In this document: piece by piece, positions 1-8,483 of the stretch | How positions within the stretch are numbered: position 1 is the stretch's first letter | Layout of the letters: every line of letters starts with the position of its first letter | Program-made: the position numbers and the translations under genes | Notes under the pieces: generated by a model | What the model was told of the DNA's origin: nothing | The model's database searches: none | The model's input: the letters and a program-made list of their open reading frames with translations, nothing else | Assembly (NCBI RefSeq): GCF_014041915.1 | Contig: NZ_CP059472.1 | Coordinates: forward strand, 434,001-498,000 | Origin: Marnyiella aurantia | GTDB taxonomy: Bacteria > Bacteroidota > Bacteroidia > Flavobacteriales > Weeksellaceae | Direction of reading: 5' to 3' | DNA length: 64,000 nt

Positions 1-162
1 ATATTTAATGCCCAAAAAAACGAAGAGAAAAAATAAAATAACAGGAATCAAGAGGAGATCCAAGTCCGCAGCATTTTCGTGCGGCACAAAAATAAATGAG
101 GCAAAAACGAGGAAGATGAACGCAATCAGTTCCAGGCCATATTTCGTTCTGTACTTTTTCAT
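1..162 (-). CDS. Small membrane protein, partial (runs off left edge)
   Basis: An open frame starts with ATG at 162 and reads leftwards without a stop to the window edge, giving at least 54 residues. It begins MKKYRTKYGLELIAF and contains two hydrophobic stretches (about residues 11-25 and 36-52) separated by a short polar turn, so it is probably a small two-helix membrane protein. It starts 12 bases after the stop of the NlpC/P60 gene on the same strand, which suggests co-transcription. I do not recognise a family, and the C-terminus is not visible. Confidence 0.55.
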   Translation of the reverse strand, partial: MKKYRTKYGLELIAFIFLVFASFIFVPHENAADLDLLLIPVILFFLFVFLGIKY

Positions 163-174
163 ACTACTTTTCTA

Positions 175-714
175 TTAAAGAACCCTGCGGGCAAAGAGAT
201 ATGCCTGGTTCCAGTACTTCTCGTTCAATGAAGAGATAATCACGCCTTTGGATGTGGATGAATGTATAAAGTTGATCTCACCGTCATTCAGGATACGGTG
301 TACAATCCCTACATGCGAGATGCGGCTTCCACCTGATGTCGCGAAAAACAATAAGTCCCCGGGCTGCACTTTTGAAATATCAACCTCTTTTCCTTCCTTT
401 CCCTGGTCTTCCGAACGGCGTGGAAGTTTCATGGAGTTTTCGTCAAAAACCTTGCAGACCAAACCTGAGCAGTCGAAGCCGGATGATGTGTTTCCGGCAT
501 ATTTATAAGGGGCACCCAAATATTTTTCTGCATCCTTCAGCAGTTCCTCCACTTCCCTGGTGGTCTTACCGTTATACTTTGACATCAGGGAACGGAGTTC
601 AGCAGCTTTTGTCACCGGTTTTACGTAAGGATCAGGTCTTTTTACAGGCTTTTTGGCGGTACCACACGAGATAATTATGGCCATAGCCATAAGTAAAGAC
701 AATATCTGCTTCAT
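175..714 (-). CDS. NlpC/P60 (C40) peptidoglycan endopeptidase lipoprotein
   Basis: Cell-wall hydrolase of the NlpC/P60 family, which cleaves D-gamma-glutamyl-meso-diaminopimelate bonds in stem peptides. A signal peptide ends in the lipobox IISC, with Cys17 as the lipidated residue, so the protein should sit in a membrane facing the periplasm. The catalytic domain covers about residues 60-178: Cys82 in FDCSGLV, His134 in ISHVGIV and His151 in FIHSS form the expected triad. Length (179 aa) fits a single-domain member. A partial membrane-protein gene follows 12 bases downstream. Function is firm at family level; the precise bond cut is inferred. Confidence 0.9.
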   Translation of the reverse strand: MKQILSLLMAMAIIISCGTAKKPVKRPDPYVKPVTKAAELRSLMSKYNGKTTREVEELLKDAEKYLGAPYKYAGNTSSGFDCSGLVCKVFDENSMKLPRRSEDQGKEGKEVDISKVQPGDLLFFATSGGSRISHVGIVHRILNDGEINFIHSSTSKGVIISSLNEKYWNQAYLFARRVL

Positions 715-769
715 TATTCAGTCAGTTTTCAGCTCAAAAATAGATAATTTGAACTGAAACCTTTTAAGA

Positions 770-2188
770 TTATTCTGCAGTTCCCTTTTTTCCTTTGTTA
801 ATAAACCAGTACACGGGCACTCCAATCAGGATCAGAAGGAAACCCGGCCATGTATATTGCGGCTTGTAAATGATAAGCAATACACAGAACATGGCACCGA
901 TCAGGAGGTAAATCAGAGGCGTAACGGGGTACAGCCAAGTCTTGTACGGACGCTCAAGGTTGGGTTGCTTAAACCTTAACCAGATTACGCCAAAAACGGT
1001 AATCATATAAAAGAGTACGATAACAAAAGAAATCATATCCAAAAGATCGCCGTACTGTCCGGAAAGTGCCAACACCGATGCCCAGATTCCCTGCATCCAA
1101 AGTGATTTAGCCGGTACATCAAACCGGTTGTTTTCAATAGCGCTTTTAAAGAAAAGCCCATCCTTCGCCATGGTTTGGTAAACCCGTGCGCCAGCCAGAA
1201 CGAGGCCGTTTATACACCCGAATGTGGAAATCATAACCAATACTGCCATAATTACAGTTCCAACACTTCCAAATATCACCTCCGAAGCCGCAACTGCAGG
1301 GCGGTTTTTATCAGCAAAAGCAATCCCGTCCCGGTCCAACGCATTCAGGTAAACGAAATTAACGAGCATATAAAGAATCATAACGGCTGCGGTTCCCAAA
1401 ACCATTGACCGGACCACGTTCTTTTTAGGATTTTCCATTTCGCCGGACATAAAGGTTACATTCTCCCAGGCCACTGAGCTGAAAACCGATCCCACCATGG
1501 CCGCAGCGATACCGCCCATCAGGGCCATTCCTCCTATTTCTGTCCATCCGGTCGGAAGCAGGTTATTGCCGACCTCTTTGCCGAGATCCTGAAAGGCCGC
1601 CCATCCGAAACTCATATTGGCTGTCCACTGTGAATCTTTTATCAGCATAAAGCCAAAAATAATAAGTCCGAGAAGGGCTAAAATCTTGGATCCGGTAAAG
1701 ACATTCTGCAGAAGCTTTCCATTTTTTACTCCACGTGTATTAATATAGGTAAGCAGAAGAATAATGACGATGGCTAGAATCTGTACCCAGGTTATCCTGA
1801 ATCCGCCATTTTGGAAAATAGGCTCAGAATCATTAAGCCACGGAATTAAATACGCTGCAAACTTGCCGAAGGCCATGGCAACTGCGGCGATAGTTCCCGT
1901 TTGAATCACTGTAAAGAGACCCCATCCGTACAGAAAGCCGGGCATTTTGCCAAAAATTTCAGAAATATAGGTATACTGACCTCCGGCTTTGGGGTAAATG
2001 GCAGACAGTTCGCCATAAGAAATTGCTGCAGCTACTGTCATGATTCCTGTAATAACCCACACCACCACGAGCCAGTAACCGGAACCCAGATTCCGCATCA
2101 TGTCTGAACTCACTATAAATATACCGCTGCCAATCATGGAACCCATAACGAGCATGATACCGTCCCAAAGTTTCAGTTTTTTCTTCAT
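770..2188 (-). CDS. APC-superfamily amino acid permease
   Basis: Twelve hydrophobic segments over 472 residues, with the N-terminal signature GSMIGSGIFIVSSD in helix 1, the unwound Gly-rich stretch typical of amino acid-polyamine-organocation transporters. The profile resembles LAT/YfnA-like permeases of Bacteroidetes. It should import or exchange amino acids across the inner membrane; the substrate cannot be read from sequence. The gene stands alone, with an imperfect inverted repeat (TTTCAG...CTGAAA) in the 55-base gap before the NlpC gene. Confidence 0.88.
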   Translation of the reverse strand: MKKKLKLWDGIMLVMGSMIGSGIFIVSSDMMRNLGSGYWLVVVWVITGIMTVAAAISYGELSAIYPKAGGQYTYISEIFGKMPGFLYGWGLFTVIQTGTIAAVAMAFGKFAAYLIPWLNDSEPIFQNGGFRITWVQILAIVIILLLTYINTRGVKNGKLLQNVFTGSKILALLGLIIFGFMLIKDSQWTANMSFGWAAFQDLGKEVGNNLLPTGWTEIGGMALMGGIAAAMVGSVFSSVAWENVTFMSGEMENPKKNVVRSMVLGTAAVMILYMLVNFVYLNALDRDGIAFADKNRPAVAASEVIFGSVGTVIMAVLVMISTFGCINGLVLAGARVYQTMAKDGLFFKSAIENNRFDVPAKSLWMQGIWASVLALSGQYGDLLDMISFVIVLFYMITVFGVIWLRFKQPNLERPYKTWLYPVTPLIYLLIGAMFCVLLIIYKPQYTWPGFLLILIGVPVYWFINKGKKGTAE

Positions 2189-2286
2189 TTGGTTTTCCTG
2201 GTTTTAAACAGGTAAATATAGAATTAAATGAAGACCGACTGCAGAATTAAATTAAGGCATCCAGGAAAAAATATAATTCCTGATGT

Positions 2287-3393
2287 CTATACAATTTCAA
2301 ACTGAACTTCCTCATCAACCTTTGGATAAACAGAAGCAGAACGGAACTCTCTTCCACTGCAGTCTGTTTCTTTCCAGCCTTTCTTTCCTTTACAGTCACC
2401 TACCGCTGCAACTATAGGGACAAAAGAAATTTCATCATCGCCTGTGCGGTAAATCTCCCTGTTCTGCACGGCAATATCCAGTATACATTCAAAAGGAGTA
2501 TTTAAGCGCACATTACGGTAAATATGGTCATAGTGGGTTTCTCTGTTTTCAGGGATTTCAAAATACTTTTCGAATCCATCTACTGCACCATTGAGCCGGG
2601 CAATGGCAGATAAGGCCTCATAAAGTGCTACAGTGTAATATTTCCTGCTTACCTGGCGAAGGGGATCGTCAGGATAATAGCCGCCCTCAAAAAGAATGGT
2701 GGGCAGTCCGGCTTTGCTAAGGTTATCTCCCACAGAGGAGGGATAGAACTCGTCTGTATATCTTCCTATTTGGTTTGGTAAATCAATATTGAGTTGGCTG
2801 TAAACAGCCGCGATAACAGCCATAGACTTCCTGCGTACATCTGTAATTTCCCTATTGGTACTTACCGATGGCGAAAGGAAGGAAAGCGTGGCCGGGTTCG
2901 TTCCGTCTGTAGTGAAAATTGTTCTTTGCTCATGTAGGTTCAGCGCATAATCATAGTTACCGGTCAAGGCGATGTCTTTCAACAAGGGCAGTTCCGCCGT
3001 TTCCAGCTTCAGAAAATCTCGGTTCATATCGAGGTCCTGCGCATTTCGCCGTTCCCAGGTTTCAGAGCCGTCGGGATTGAGCATAAAAATGAAATCAAGC
3101 GATATCTGGCTATACAGTTTACTGTGGAGTAGGGGATGATGTTTAAAGGTCTCCAGCATGTCCAGCATGGCATGTGTGGAGTTGCTTTCGTTACCATGCA
3201 TCTGAGACCAAGCCAGAATTCTTATAGGTCCCTTTCCGAAGGAGGTCAAATAAATAGGCCTACCCCTAACCGATTTACCGATTATCCTGCTGTAATCGCT
3301 GAGATTGTCCTGTAGAAATTCTGCCAGCCCTGCAGGCGGAATATAACGGTTTGGGAAATTGGGGTTCCTGCGGTACGCATCTAAGAATTTCAT
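2287..3393 (-). CDS. M14-family zinc carboxypeptidase-like protein
   Basis: Zinc peptidase of the M14 (carboxypeptidase A-like) superfamily. Visible motifs are H66-x-x-E69 in QMHGNES, the substrate-binding MNRDF, the third zinc His in NLHEQRT, and the probable general base Glu in ILFEGGYY. The N-terminal part (1-50) is a short non-catalytic lead and no signal peptide is evident, so it is probably cytoplasmic. It is transcribed divergently from terC across a 350-base AT-rich gap that contains a perfect TTTACATTTGTAAA palindrome. Substrate is unknown; peptides or peptidoglycan fragments are possible. Confidence 0.82.
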   Translation of the reverse strand: MKFLDAYRRNPNFPNRYIPPAGLAEFLQDNLSDYSRIIGKSVRGRPIYLTSFGKGPIRILAWSQMHGNESNSTHAMLDMLETFKHHPLLHSKLYSQISLDFIFMLNPDGSETWERRNAQDLDMNRDFLKLETAELPLLKDIALTGNYDYALNLHEQRTIFTTDGTNPATLSFLSPSVSTNREITDVRRKSMAVIAAVYSQLNIDLPNQIGRYTDEFYPSSVGDNLSKAGLPTILFEGGYYPDDPLRQVSRKYYTVALYEALSAIARLNGAVDGFEKYFEIPENRETHYDHIYRNVRLNTPFECILDIAVQNREIYRTGDDEISFVPIVAAVGDCKGKKGWKETDCSGREFRSASVYPKVDEEVQFEIV

Positions 3394-3745
3394 TCAGCAA
3401 AAAGTTTACAATTCTCAAAAATAATTATTTTCTGCTCAAAACAACACGTTTACATTTGTAAAAACATTAAACACTGTCAATTGCCAGTTTGTCTGTTGAT
3501 AAAAATGTTAATTGAATAATTAATATTTAAATATTGTAATATATTGAAAATCAGGTTGTAAAAAAATTTACATGAACTTAAAATTGAGATGTACTTTAAG
3601 TGATAAAGGGCGCTTATTTAGTGGATAATGCATAAAAATGTCAAACATGTAAATTGTTGAAAAGCCTATAGTCGGAATTAGAATACACAGATGTAAACTA
3701 TTTTGAATTTCAGTTTTTCGCTATATTTGACGCTTAAATTTTTAT
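3394..3745. promoter_or_regulatory. AT-rich divergent regulatory region with TTTACA/TGTAAA palindromes
   Basis: No gene is seen in this 352-base gap between the divergent M14 and terC genes. It holds the perfect palindrome TTTACATTTGTAAA at 3449-3462, an inversely arranged pair TGTAAA-TTTACA at 3557-3572, and further half sites near 3645 (ACATGTAAAT) and 3691 (ATGTAAAC). The same element recurs in front of the XRE regulator gene at 4922-4969, so these are candidate operators for that regulator. The link is inferred. Confidence 0.5.
3703..3729 (+). promoter_or_regulatory. Predicted flavobacterial promoter of terC
   Basis: TTG at 3703-3705 and TATATTTG (matches TANNTTTG) at 3722-3729, 16 bases apart, 16 bases before the terC ATG. 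An ATGTAAAC half site lies just upstream of the -33 element. Confidence 0.45.
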
Positions 3746-4837
3746 ATGAGTAACGAAACTTTATTTCTTGCAGGATTCCTGGTCTTTATACTGATCATCC
3801 TTGCCATTGACCTTAGCATGGGCCGAAAATCCGGCGGAGTAGTAACTATGAAAAAAGCTGGACTCATGAGTTTTTTCGTAGTGGCGCTTTCCATGTGCTT
3901 TTACTTTGTACTGATCACCTACGGCCACCTACTGCATGGTATAGACAGTATGGAGAAACTTCAGTCCGTAATCAGTCGTCACAATCATCCTGTAAAAATA
4001 ATTCCGCAAGACCTGGAGCATTCAATACAGCTCTATAACCAGAATCTGGGTCTGGAGTATTTAACCGGATATATTGTGGAATATGCCTTATCGGTTGATA
4101 ATATATTTGTGATGATCCTGATATTTACCGCGTTTGGTGTTGCACCCAAAAATTATCACCGCGTATTATTCTGGGGAATCCTGGGGGCCATTGTAATGCG
4201 GTTTATATTTATATTCGTGGGAGCCGCACTAATTGCCAAGTTCAGCTGGATAATGTACGTATTTGGTGCCTTCCTGATTATTACAGGTATTAAGATGTTT
4301 CTCGAGAAAGACAAGGACGAACAGATTGATACGCAGAACCACCCTATCGTTAAGTTTGCCAACCGTTATTTCAAGGTGCATAACCAGTTTGTAGGAAGCC
4401 GGTTTTGGGTTACAGTAGATGGAGTTCGCAAGATGACTCCACTGTTCATTGTACTGCTTATTGTAGAAGCTACCGACCTTATCTTTGCTGTAGACAGTAT
4501 ACCGGCAATATTTTCTGTTACAAAGGATCCATATATCGTATTCTTCTCAAATATTTTTGCCATCATCGGACTGCGTTCCATGTTCTTCCTGCTGGCTGGT
4601 ATTTTAGATAAGTTCAGATTCCTGAAAATAGGTCTTTCGGCGTTACTGACGTTTATCGGTTTAAAGATGATTTTCCACAGCTTCCTTGAAGGCTGGGGAT
4701 TTGAGACCTCTCATTCCCTGTTAATAATTGTTTCAATCCTTGCAATAAGCATTGGTGCTTCGCTACTGTTTCCGGAGAAGAAAAAAGAAAGAAAATTAAA
4801 ATATGATCCTGAGCATGATGACCATCAGAGACACTAA
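3746..4837 (+). CDS. TerC-family integral membrane protein (Alx-like)
   Basis: Polytopic membrane protein of the TerC family, 363 residues with about nine hydrophobic segments. The conserved acidic motifs in helices are visible: YALSVDNIFV and ATDLIFAVDSIP, the Asp-bearing segments that mark TerC/Alx proteins. Family members are linked to tellurite resistance and to manganese export during exoenzyme metalation; which applies here is not shown. Its long N-terminal part and C-terminal charged tail (KKERKLKYDPEHDDHQRH) resemble Alx. A second, shorter TerC paralogue lies at 12326-13153. A terminator follows, then the XRE regulator. Confidence 0.88.
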   Translation: MSNETLFLAGFLVFILIILAIDLSMGRKSGGVVTMKKAGLMSFFVVALSMCFYFVLITYGHLLHGIDSMEKLQSVISRHNHPVKIIPQDLEHSIQLYNQNLGLEYLTGYIVEYALSVDNIFVMILIFTAFGVAPKNYHRVLFWGILGAIVMRFIFIFVGAALIAKFSWIMYVFGAFLIITGIKMFLEKDKDEQIDTQNHPIVKFANRYFKVHNQFVGSRFWVTVDGVRKMTPLFIVLLIVEATDLIFAVDSIPAIFSVTKDPYIVFFSNIFAIIGLRSMFFLLAGILDKFRFLKIGLSALLTFIGLKMIFHSFLEGWGFETSHSLLIIVSILAISIGASLLFPEKKKERKLKYDPEHDDHQRH

Positions 4838-4864
4838 TTTACAACTAAAAACTGTAATCATTGT

Positions 4865-4893
4865 AAAACCAACTCGTAAGGGTTGGTTTTTAC
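4865..4893 (+). terminator. Rho-independent terminator after terC
   Basis: AAAACCAAC (4865-4873) pairs with GTTGGTTTT (4882-4890) around an 8-base loop, followed by a T-rich run. Confidence 0.75.
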
Positions 4894-4921
4894 TTTTGTA
4901 AAATAATTTTGGAGTTTTGGA

Positions 4922-4969
4922 TTTACATTTGTATTTTATAATTGTAAACTTATTTATTACATTTGTAAT
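4922..4969. promoter_or_regulatory. Probable operators upstream of the XRE gene
   Basis: Two copies of the palindromic element seen upstream of terC: TTTACATTTGTA at 4922-4933 and the perfect ATTACATTTGTAAT at 4956-4969, with TGTAAA half sites between and after them. They end 15 bases before the XRE start codon, a position that suggests autoregulation. Binding by the XRE protein is inferred. Confidence 0.5.
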
Positions 4970-4984
4970 TGTAAATTATACCTG

Positions 4985-5527
4985 ATGACTGAGCTAAACG
5001 AAAGGATTTCGAAGATAATTGAATACTCCGGCTACACGGCTTCAGAGTTTGCAGAAACTGTAGATGTGCAGCGGTCATCAATCTCCCACATCACTGCGGG
5101 GCGGAATAAACCATCTCTTGACTTCCTGATCAAGGTAAAAGAACGTTTTCCGGAACTGCAGTGGGACTGGATCATTAAAGGTGAAGGTGAAATGCTGAAA
5201 AAGCTGCAATCTGATGAATTACCGGAATCGGAAGAGAAACCCCGCACCACTTCCCTTCCGGATCTCTTTAATATGATTGAAGGAGATTATTTAGGTTCCA
5301 CAGAAAGTGAAGACAGGATTGAGCCCGGCGCTGAGCAAAATTTGCAGGCGCCTTCAGAATCCCGAATTTCCGCACAAAGACCCGCTTCAGAAATTTTAGG
5401 CGATTCTCAGCGATTAGCGGTGACCGCAGAAAAGGGCCTGTTACAAAACACTGATAATGAATCGGATAAGGTAAAGCGTATTGTGCTGTTCTACGAAAGC
5501 GGCAAATTTGAGAGTTTTGAACCTTAA
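4985..5527 (+). CDS. XRE-family helix-turn-helix regulator
   Basis: A 180-residue DNA-binding protein. Residues about 5-65 form a Cro/CI-type HTH: SGYTASEFAETVDVQRSS is helix-turn-helix and ISHITAGRNKPS the recognition region. The WDWIIKGEGEML segment is usual in Bacteroidetes XRE proteins. A long low-complexity acidic/polar linker (about 75-155) leads to a basic-then-hydrophobic tail VKRIVLFYESGKFESF, which may be a dimerisation or partner-binding piece. No peptidase or ligand domain is seen. The gene is preceded by paired palindromes that are likely its operators. It lies between terC and the tyrosine locus, either of which it could regulate. Confidence 0.82.
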   Translation: MTELNERISKIIEYSGYTASEFAETVDVQRSSISHITAGRNKPSLDFLIKVKERFPELQWDWIIKGEGEMLKKLQSDELPESEEKPRTTSLPDLFNMIEGDYLGSTESEDRIEPGAEQNLQAPSESRISAQRPASEILGDSQRLAVTAEKGLLQNTDNESDKVKRIVLFYESGKFESFEP

Positions 5528-5636
5528 AAATTAGAGGTTCACCTGTTTTTAATTTTCTGAACAGAACGGCGGGTACTCTGGGTGCAACGGTTTTTGGGAA
5601 ATATTCGTAAATTTACGGAAATCAAAAAAAGCAGCC

Positions 5637-6824
5637 ATGAGATATATTCAGTCGGGTAATATACCTTCGAAGAGACACACGGTTTTCAAATCCGGTGAAG
5701 GAAAATTTTATTATGAACAGCTTTTCGGAACCGAAGGTTTCCATGGCATCTCGTCCTTATTATATCATATACACCGGCCGACCCAGATTAAACGCATCGG
5801 GACTCCAAAAGATGTTACCCCAAAGATAGCCGTTCAAAAAAACGTTACCCCCAGAATGTTCAAGGGGATGAACGTAACTCCTGAAGATGATTTTCTGGAC
5901 AGCCGTAAGATTTTGATGCTGAATAATGACCTGAAAATGGGTCTTTCAAAGCCGAGAAAATCAACCGGGTATTTCTATAAAAATGCTGAGTGCGACGAAA
6001 TGCTCTATGTGCATAACGGAACGGGTATACTAAAAACCTTTATCGGGAACATTGATTTTGAAGCCGGAGATTATCTCATCATTCCGCGCGGGACCATTTA
6101 TCAGGTAGAGCTGCATAGCGAGGAAACCGTTTTTATGGTAGTCGAAAGCCACTCTCCTATTTATACACCTAAAAGATACAGGAATGAATTCGGTCAGCTG
6201 CTGGAACACTCACCATTCTGCGAGCGTGACATTGTTGCGCCAACTTTTGTAGCACCCACAGATGAAAAAGGCGAATTCCTTATCAAAGTAAAAAAAGAAA
6301 ACCAGATCTGGGATTTCATTTATGCCACGCACCCTTTTGATGTGGTAGGCTGGGACGGATATTTCTATCCCTATAAATTCAACATCAAAAACTTTGAACC
6401 TATTACGGGGAGGATTCATCTTCCGCCGCCGATCCATCAGAATTTTGAAGCTCATAATTTTGTAATCTGCTCTTTTGTGGCCAGAATGTATGACTACCAT
6501 CCGCTGGCCGTACCTGCGCCGTATAATCACTCCAATATTGATTCGGACGAAGTTCTTTTCTATACCGAAGGAGATTTTATGAGCCGTAACCATATTGACC
6601 TTATGGACTTTACACTCCATCCCGGCGGCATTGTTCACGGACCACACCCCGGTGCTATGGAGAGAAGCATCGGCAAAAAATTCACTGAAGAGTATGCGGT
6701 AATGGTCGATCCATTCCGTCCACTACAGCTTACGGAAGAGGCCCTGAAAGTGGAAGATCCCTCCTACCTGACCTCCTGGTTGGAGACTGAAGAGAACCAT
6801 TTGGAAGACCGAAGCCAGGAGTAA
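5637..6824 (+). CDS. hmgA: Homogentisate 1,2-dioxygenase
   Basis: Fe(II) enzyme that opens homogentisate to maleylacetoacetate in tyrosine and phenylalanine breakdown. The 395-residue cupin-like protein carries the diagnostic C-terminal stretch TLHPGGIVHGPHPG, which supplies iron ligands, and the N-terminal cupin LYVHNGTGILKT. Length suits a bacterial HGD. The locus also encodes the preceding step (hppD) and the final step (fahA), so assignment is strong. No maleylacetoacetate isomerase gene is visible here, so that step is either encoded elsewhere or spontaneous. A strong terminator follows, so hmgA is a unit separate from the downstream genes. Confidence 0.93.
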   Translation: MRYIQSGNIPSKRHTVFKSGEGKFYYEQLFGTEGFHGISSLLYHIHRPTQIKRIGTPKDVTPKIAVQKNVTPRMFKGMNVTPEDDFLDSRKILMLNNDLKMGLSKPRKSTGYFYKNAECDEMLYVHNGTGILKTFIGNIDFEAGDYLIIPRGTIYQVELHSEETVFMVVESHSPIYTPKRYRNEFGQLLEHSPFCERDIVAPTFVAPTDEKGEFLIKVKKENQIWDFIYATHPFDVVGWDGYFYPYKFNIKNFEPITGRIHLPPPIHQNFEAHNFVICSFVARMYDYHPLAVPAPYNHSNIDSDEVLFYTEGDFMSRNHIDLMDFTLHPGGIVHGPHPGAMERSIGKKFTEEYAVMVDPFRPLQLTEEALKVEDPSYLTSWLETEENHLEDRSQE

Positions 6825-6832
6825 CAACACTG

Positions 6833-6860
6833 AAGGCAAACTGCTTAAGTTTGCCTTTTT
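6833..6860 (+). terminator. Terminator after hmgA
   Basis: Perfect stem AAGGCAAAC / GTTTGCCTT (6833-6841, 6849-6857) with a 7-base loop and T run. Confidence 0.85.
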
Positions 6861-7007
6861 AATGTCTGGGTTTTACGTAGGAATATAGGATCTGTCTGAT
6901 AATATTTCAACTATTCCTGCATAATTGATTGATGTTTTCATTTCAAATGGTAAATTGGTCACTTCAAGAAAATTCCTAAAATAACCTGAAAACTGAGTTT
7001 ACTCATT

Positions 7008-7036
7008 TTGAGTCTGCGCTTAAAGGAGTAAATTTG
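7008..7036 (+). promoter_or_regulatory. Predicted promoter of the CoA-transferase/hydrolase gene
   Basis: TTG (7008-7010) and TAAATTTG (7029-7036) separated by 18 bases, an exact match to the flavobacterial TTG-N17-23-TANNTTTG consensus, 31 bases before the start codon. Confidence 0.7.
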
Positions 7037-7067
7037 AGCAATATTCACAGCAACATAACATTAAAGT

Positions 7068-8345
7068 ATGGTCCAATATGTAAGCGCTGAAGAAGCGGTA
7101 TCACTTGTCCGGAGCGGCGACAGAATTTTTTCCCACGGAAGTGCATGTACTCCCAATCATCTTATAGACGAACTGGCAAAACAGGCCTCCCGCCTAAAGG
7201 ATGTGGAATTTGTCTCCATCACGCAGCAGGGTAAAGTTGAAATTGCCAAACCCGAATATAAAGACAGTTTTTATATAAATTCACTTTTCGTATCGACGCC
7301 GGTGCGTCAGGCAGTTAATTCCGATCAGGGAGATTTTGTTCCGGTTTTCCTCAGCGAAATTCCAATTCTTTTTAAGAACGGTCACCTGCCTCTGGATGTT
7401 GCCATGGTAACCGTTTCGCCACCCGACCAGCACGGATACTGCACTTTAGGTACTTCTGTCGATGTTGCCAGAAGCGCTGTGGATACTGCAAAAATCATCA
7501 TCGCCCAGGTGAATCCCAGGATGCCCAGAACTCATGGCGACGGGATGATTCATTTCAGCAAAATTCATAAAATGGTTTGGCATGAGGAGGAACTGCTTAC
7601 AGTAGACTACGGTTCAAAGGTGGGAAATGAAGAGCTTTTAATCGGAAAAAATGTAGCTGAACTTATAGACGACCGCTCTACCCTTCAGATGGGAATCGGT
7701 ACCATTCCGGATGCGGTGCTGAAGTGTCTTCATAACCACAAAGACCTGGGTGTACATACCGAAATGATCAGTGACGGAATTGTAGATTTGGTAGCCAATG
7801 ATATAATTAACAATAAATATAAAGGTACACACCTGAACAGGACTATCACAAGTTTCGCTTTCGGGACCCGTAAGCTTTATGATTATATAGACGATAATCC
7901 TTCCTTCGCTTTCATGGATGTGGAACATGTGAACTACCCCATCAACATCATGAAGAACAAAAAAATGGTGGCTATAAACTCTGCAATAGAAATTGACCTG
8001 ACCGGCCAGGTTTGTGCAGATTCCATCGGTACGTTCCAGTTCAGCGGGATTGGCGGACAGATGGATTTCATGCGTGGTGCAGCCCTGTCGCCGGGAGGAA
8101 AACCTATCATCGCCATATCTTCCCGTACAAAAAAGGGAGTGCCGCGAATTGTCCCTTACCTGAAACAGGGTGCCGGCGTGGTAACCACCCGCGGACATAT
8201 CCATTTTGTGGTAACAGAATTCGGAACCGCTTACCTGTATGGTAAGAGCCTGAGACAGCGGGCGAAGGCATTGATCGAAATCTCTCATCCGGACGACCGG
8301 GAAATGCTGGAACGAGCGACTTTTGAACGTTTTAAATGTCTTTAA
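7068..8345 (+). CDS. Acetyl-CoA hydrolase/CoA-transferase family protein
   Basis: Family I CoA-transferase fold of the acetyl-CoA hydrolase/4-hydroxybutyrate CoA-transferase group, 425 residues. The probable nucleophilic glutamate is Glu232 in GVHTEMISDG; the glycine-rich QFSGIGGQMDFMRGA stretch of the C-terminal half binds CoA in this family. It sits between hmgA and hppD. Because the pathway yields acetoacetate and fumarate, a role in moving CoA to or from acetoacetate or acetate is attractive, but that is inference: the family includes acetate, succinate and 4-hydroxybutyrate enzymes. It has its own promoter and terminator. Confidence 0.85.
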   Translation: MVQYVSAEEAVSLVRSGDRIFSHGSACTPNHLIDELAKQASRLKDVEFVSITQQGKVEIAKPEYKDSFYINSLFVSTPVRQAVNSDQGDFVPVFLSEIPILFKNGHLPLDVAMVTVSPPDQHGYCTLGTSVDVARSAVDTAKIIIAQVNPRMPRTHGDGMIHFSKIHKMVWHEEELLTVDYGSKVGNEELLIGKNVAELIDDRSTLQMGIGTIPDAVLKCLHNHKDLGVHTEMISDGIVDLVANDIINNKYKGTHLNRTITSFAFGTRKLYDYIDDNPSFAFMDVEHVNYPINIMKNKKMVAINSAIEIDLTGQVCADSIGTFQFSGIGGQMDFMRGAALSPGGKPIIAISSRTKKGVPRIVPYLKQGAGVVTTRGHIHFVVTEFGTAYLYGKSLRQRAKALIEISHPDDREMLERATFERFKCL

Positions 8346-8354
8346 ATACTGACT

Positions 8355-8378
8355 AATCCCGTTTAATGCGGGATTTTA
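8355..8378 (+). terminator. Terminator after the CoA-transferase/hydrolase gene
   Basis: AATCCCG (8355-8361) pairs with CGGGATT (8369-8375), loop of 7, followed by Ts. Confidence 0.7.
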
Positions 8379-8434
8379 CTTTCCAGGCAGCGTCATTCAG
8401 TAACATCTTTAATCCAGGCTTATAACTGTAATTT

Positions 8435-8463
8435 TTGTAGCATTTTAAATTTTCGTAAATTGG
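8435..8463 (+). promoter_or_regulatory. Predicted promoter of hppD
   Basis: TTG at 8435-8437 within a T run, then TAAATTGG (7 of 8 to TANNTTTG) at 8456-8463, 18 bases apart. This box overlaps the possible upstream TTG start at 8460, which argues that translation starts at ATG 8484. Confidence 0.5.
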
Positions 8464-8483
8464 CATTTCAAAAATCAGATAAC

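Noticed and set aside
3746..4837. Tellurite resistance operon
   Set aside because: TerC proteins occur alone here; no terZABDE genes are nearby, so a tellurite role is unsupported.
8460..8483. TTG start of hppD eight codons upstream
   Set aside because: It lies in the predicted -7 promoter box, and the family N-terminus fits ATG 8484.
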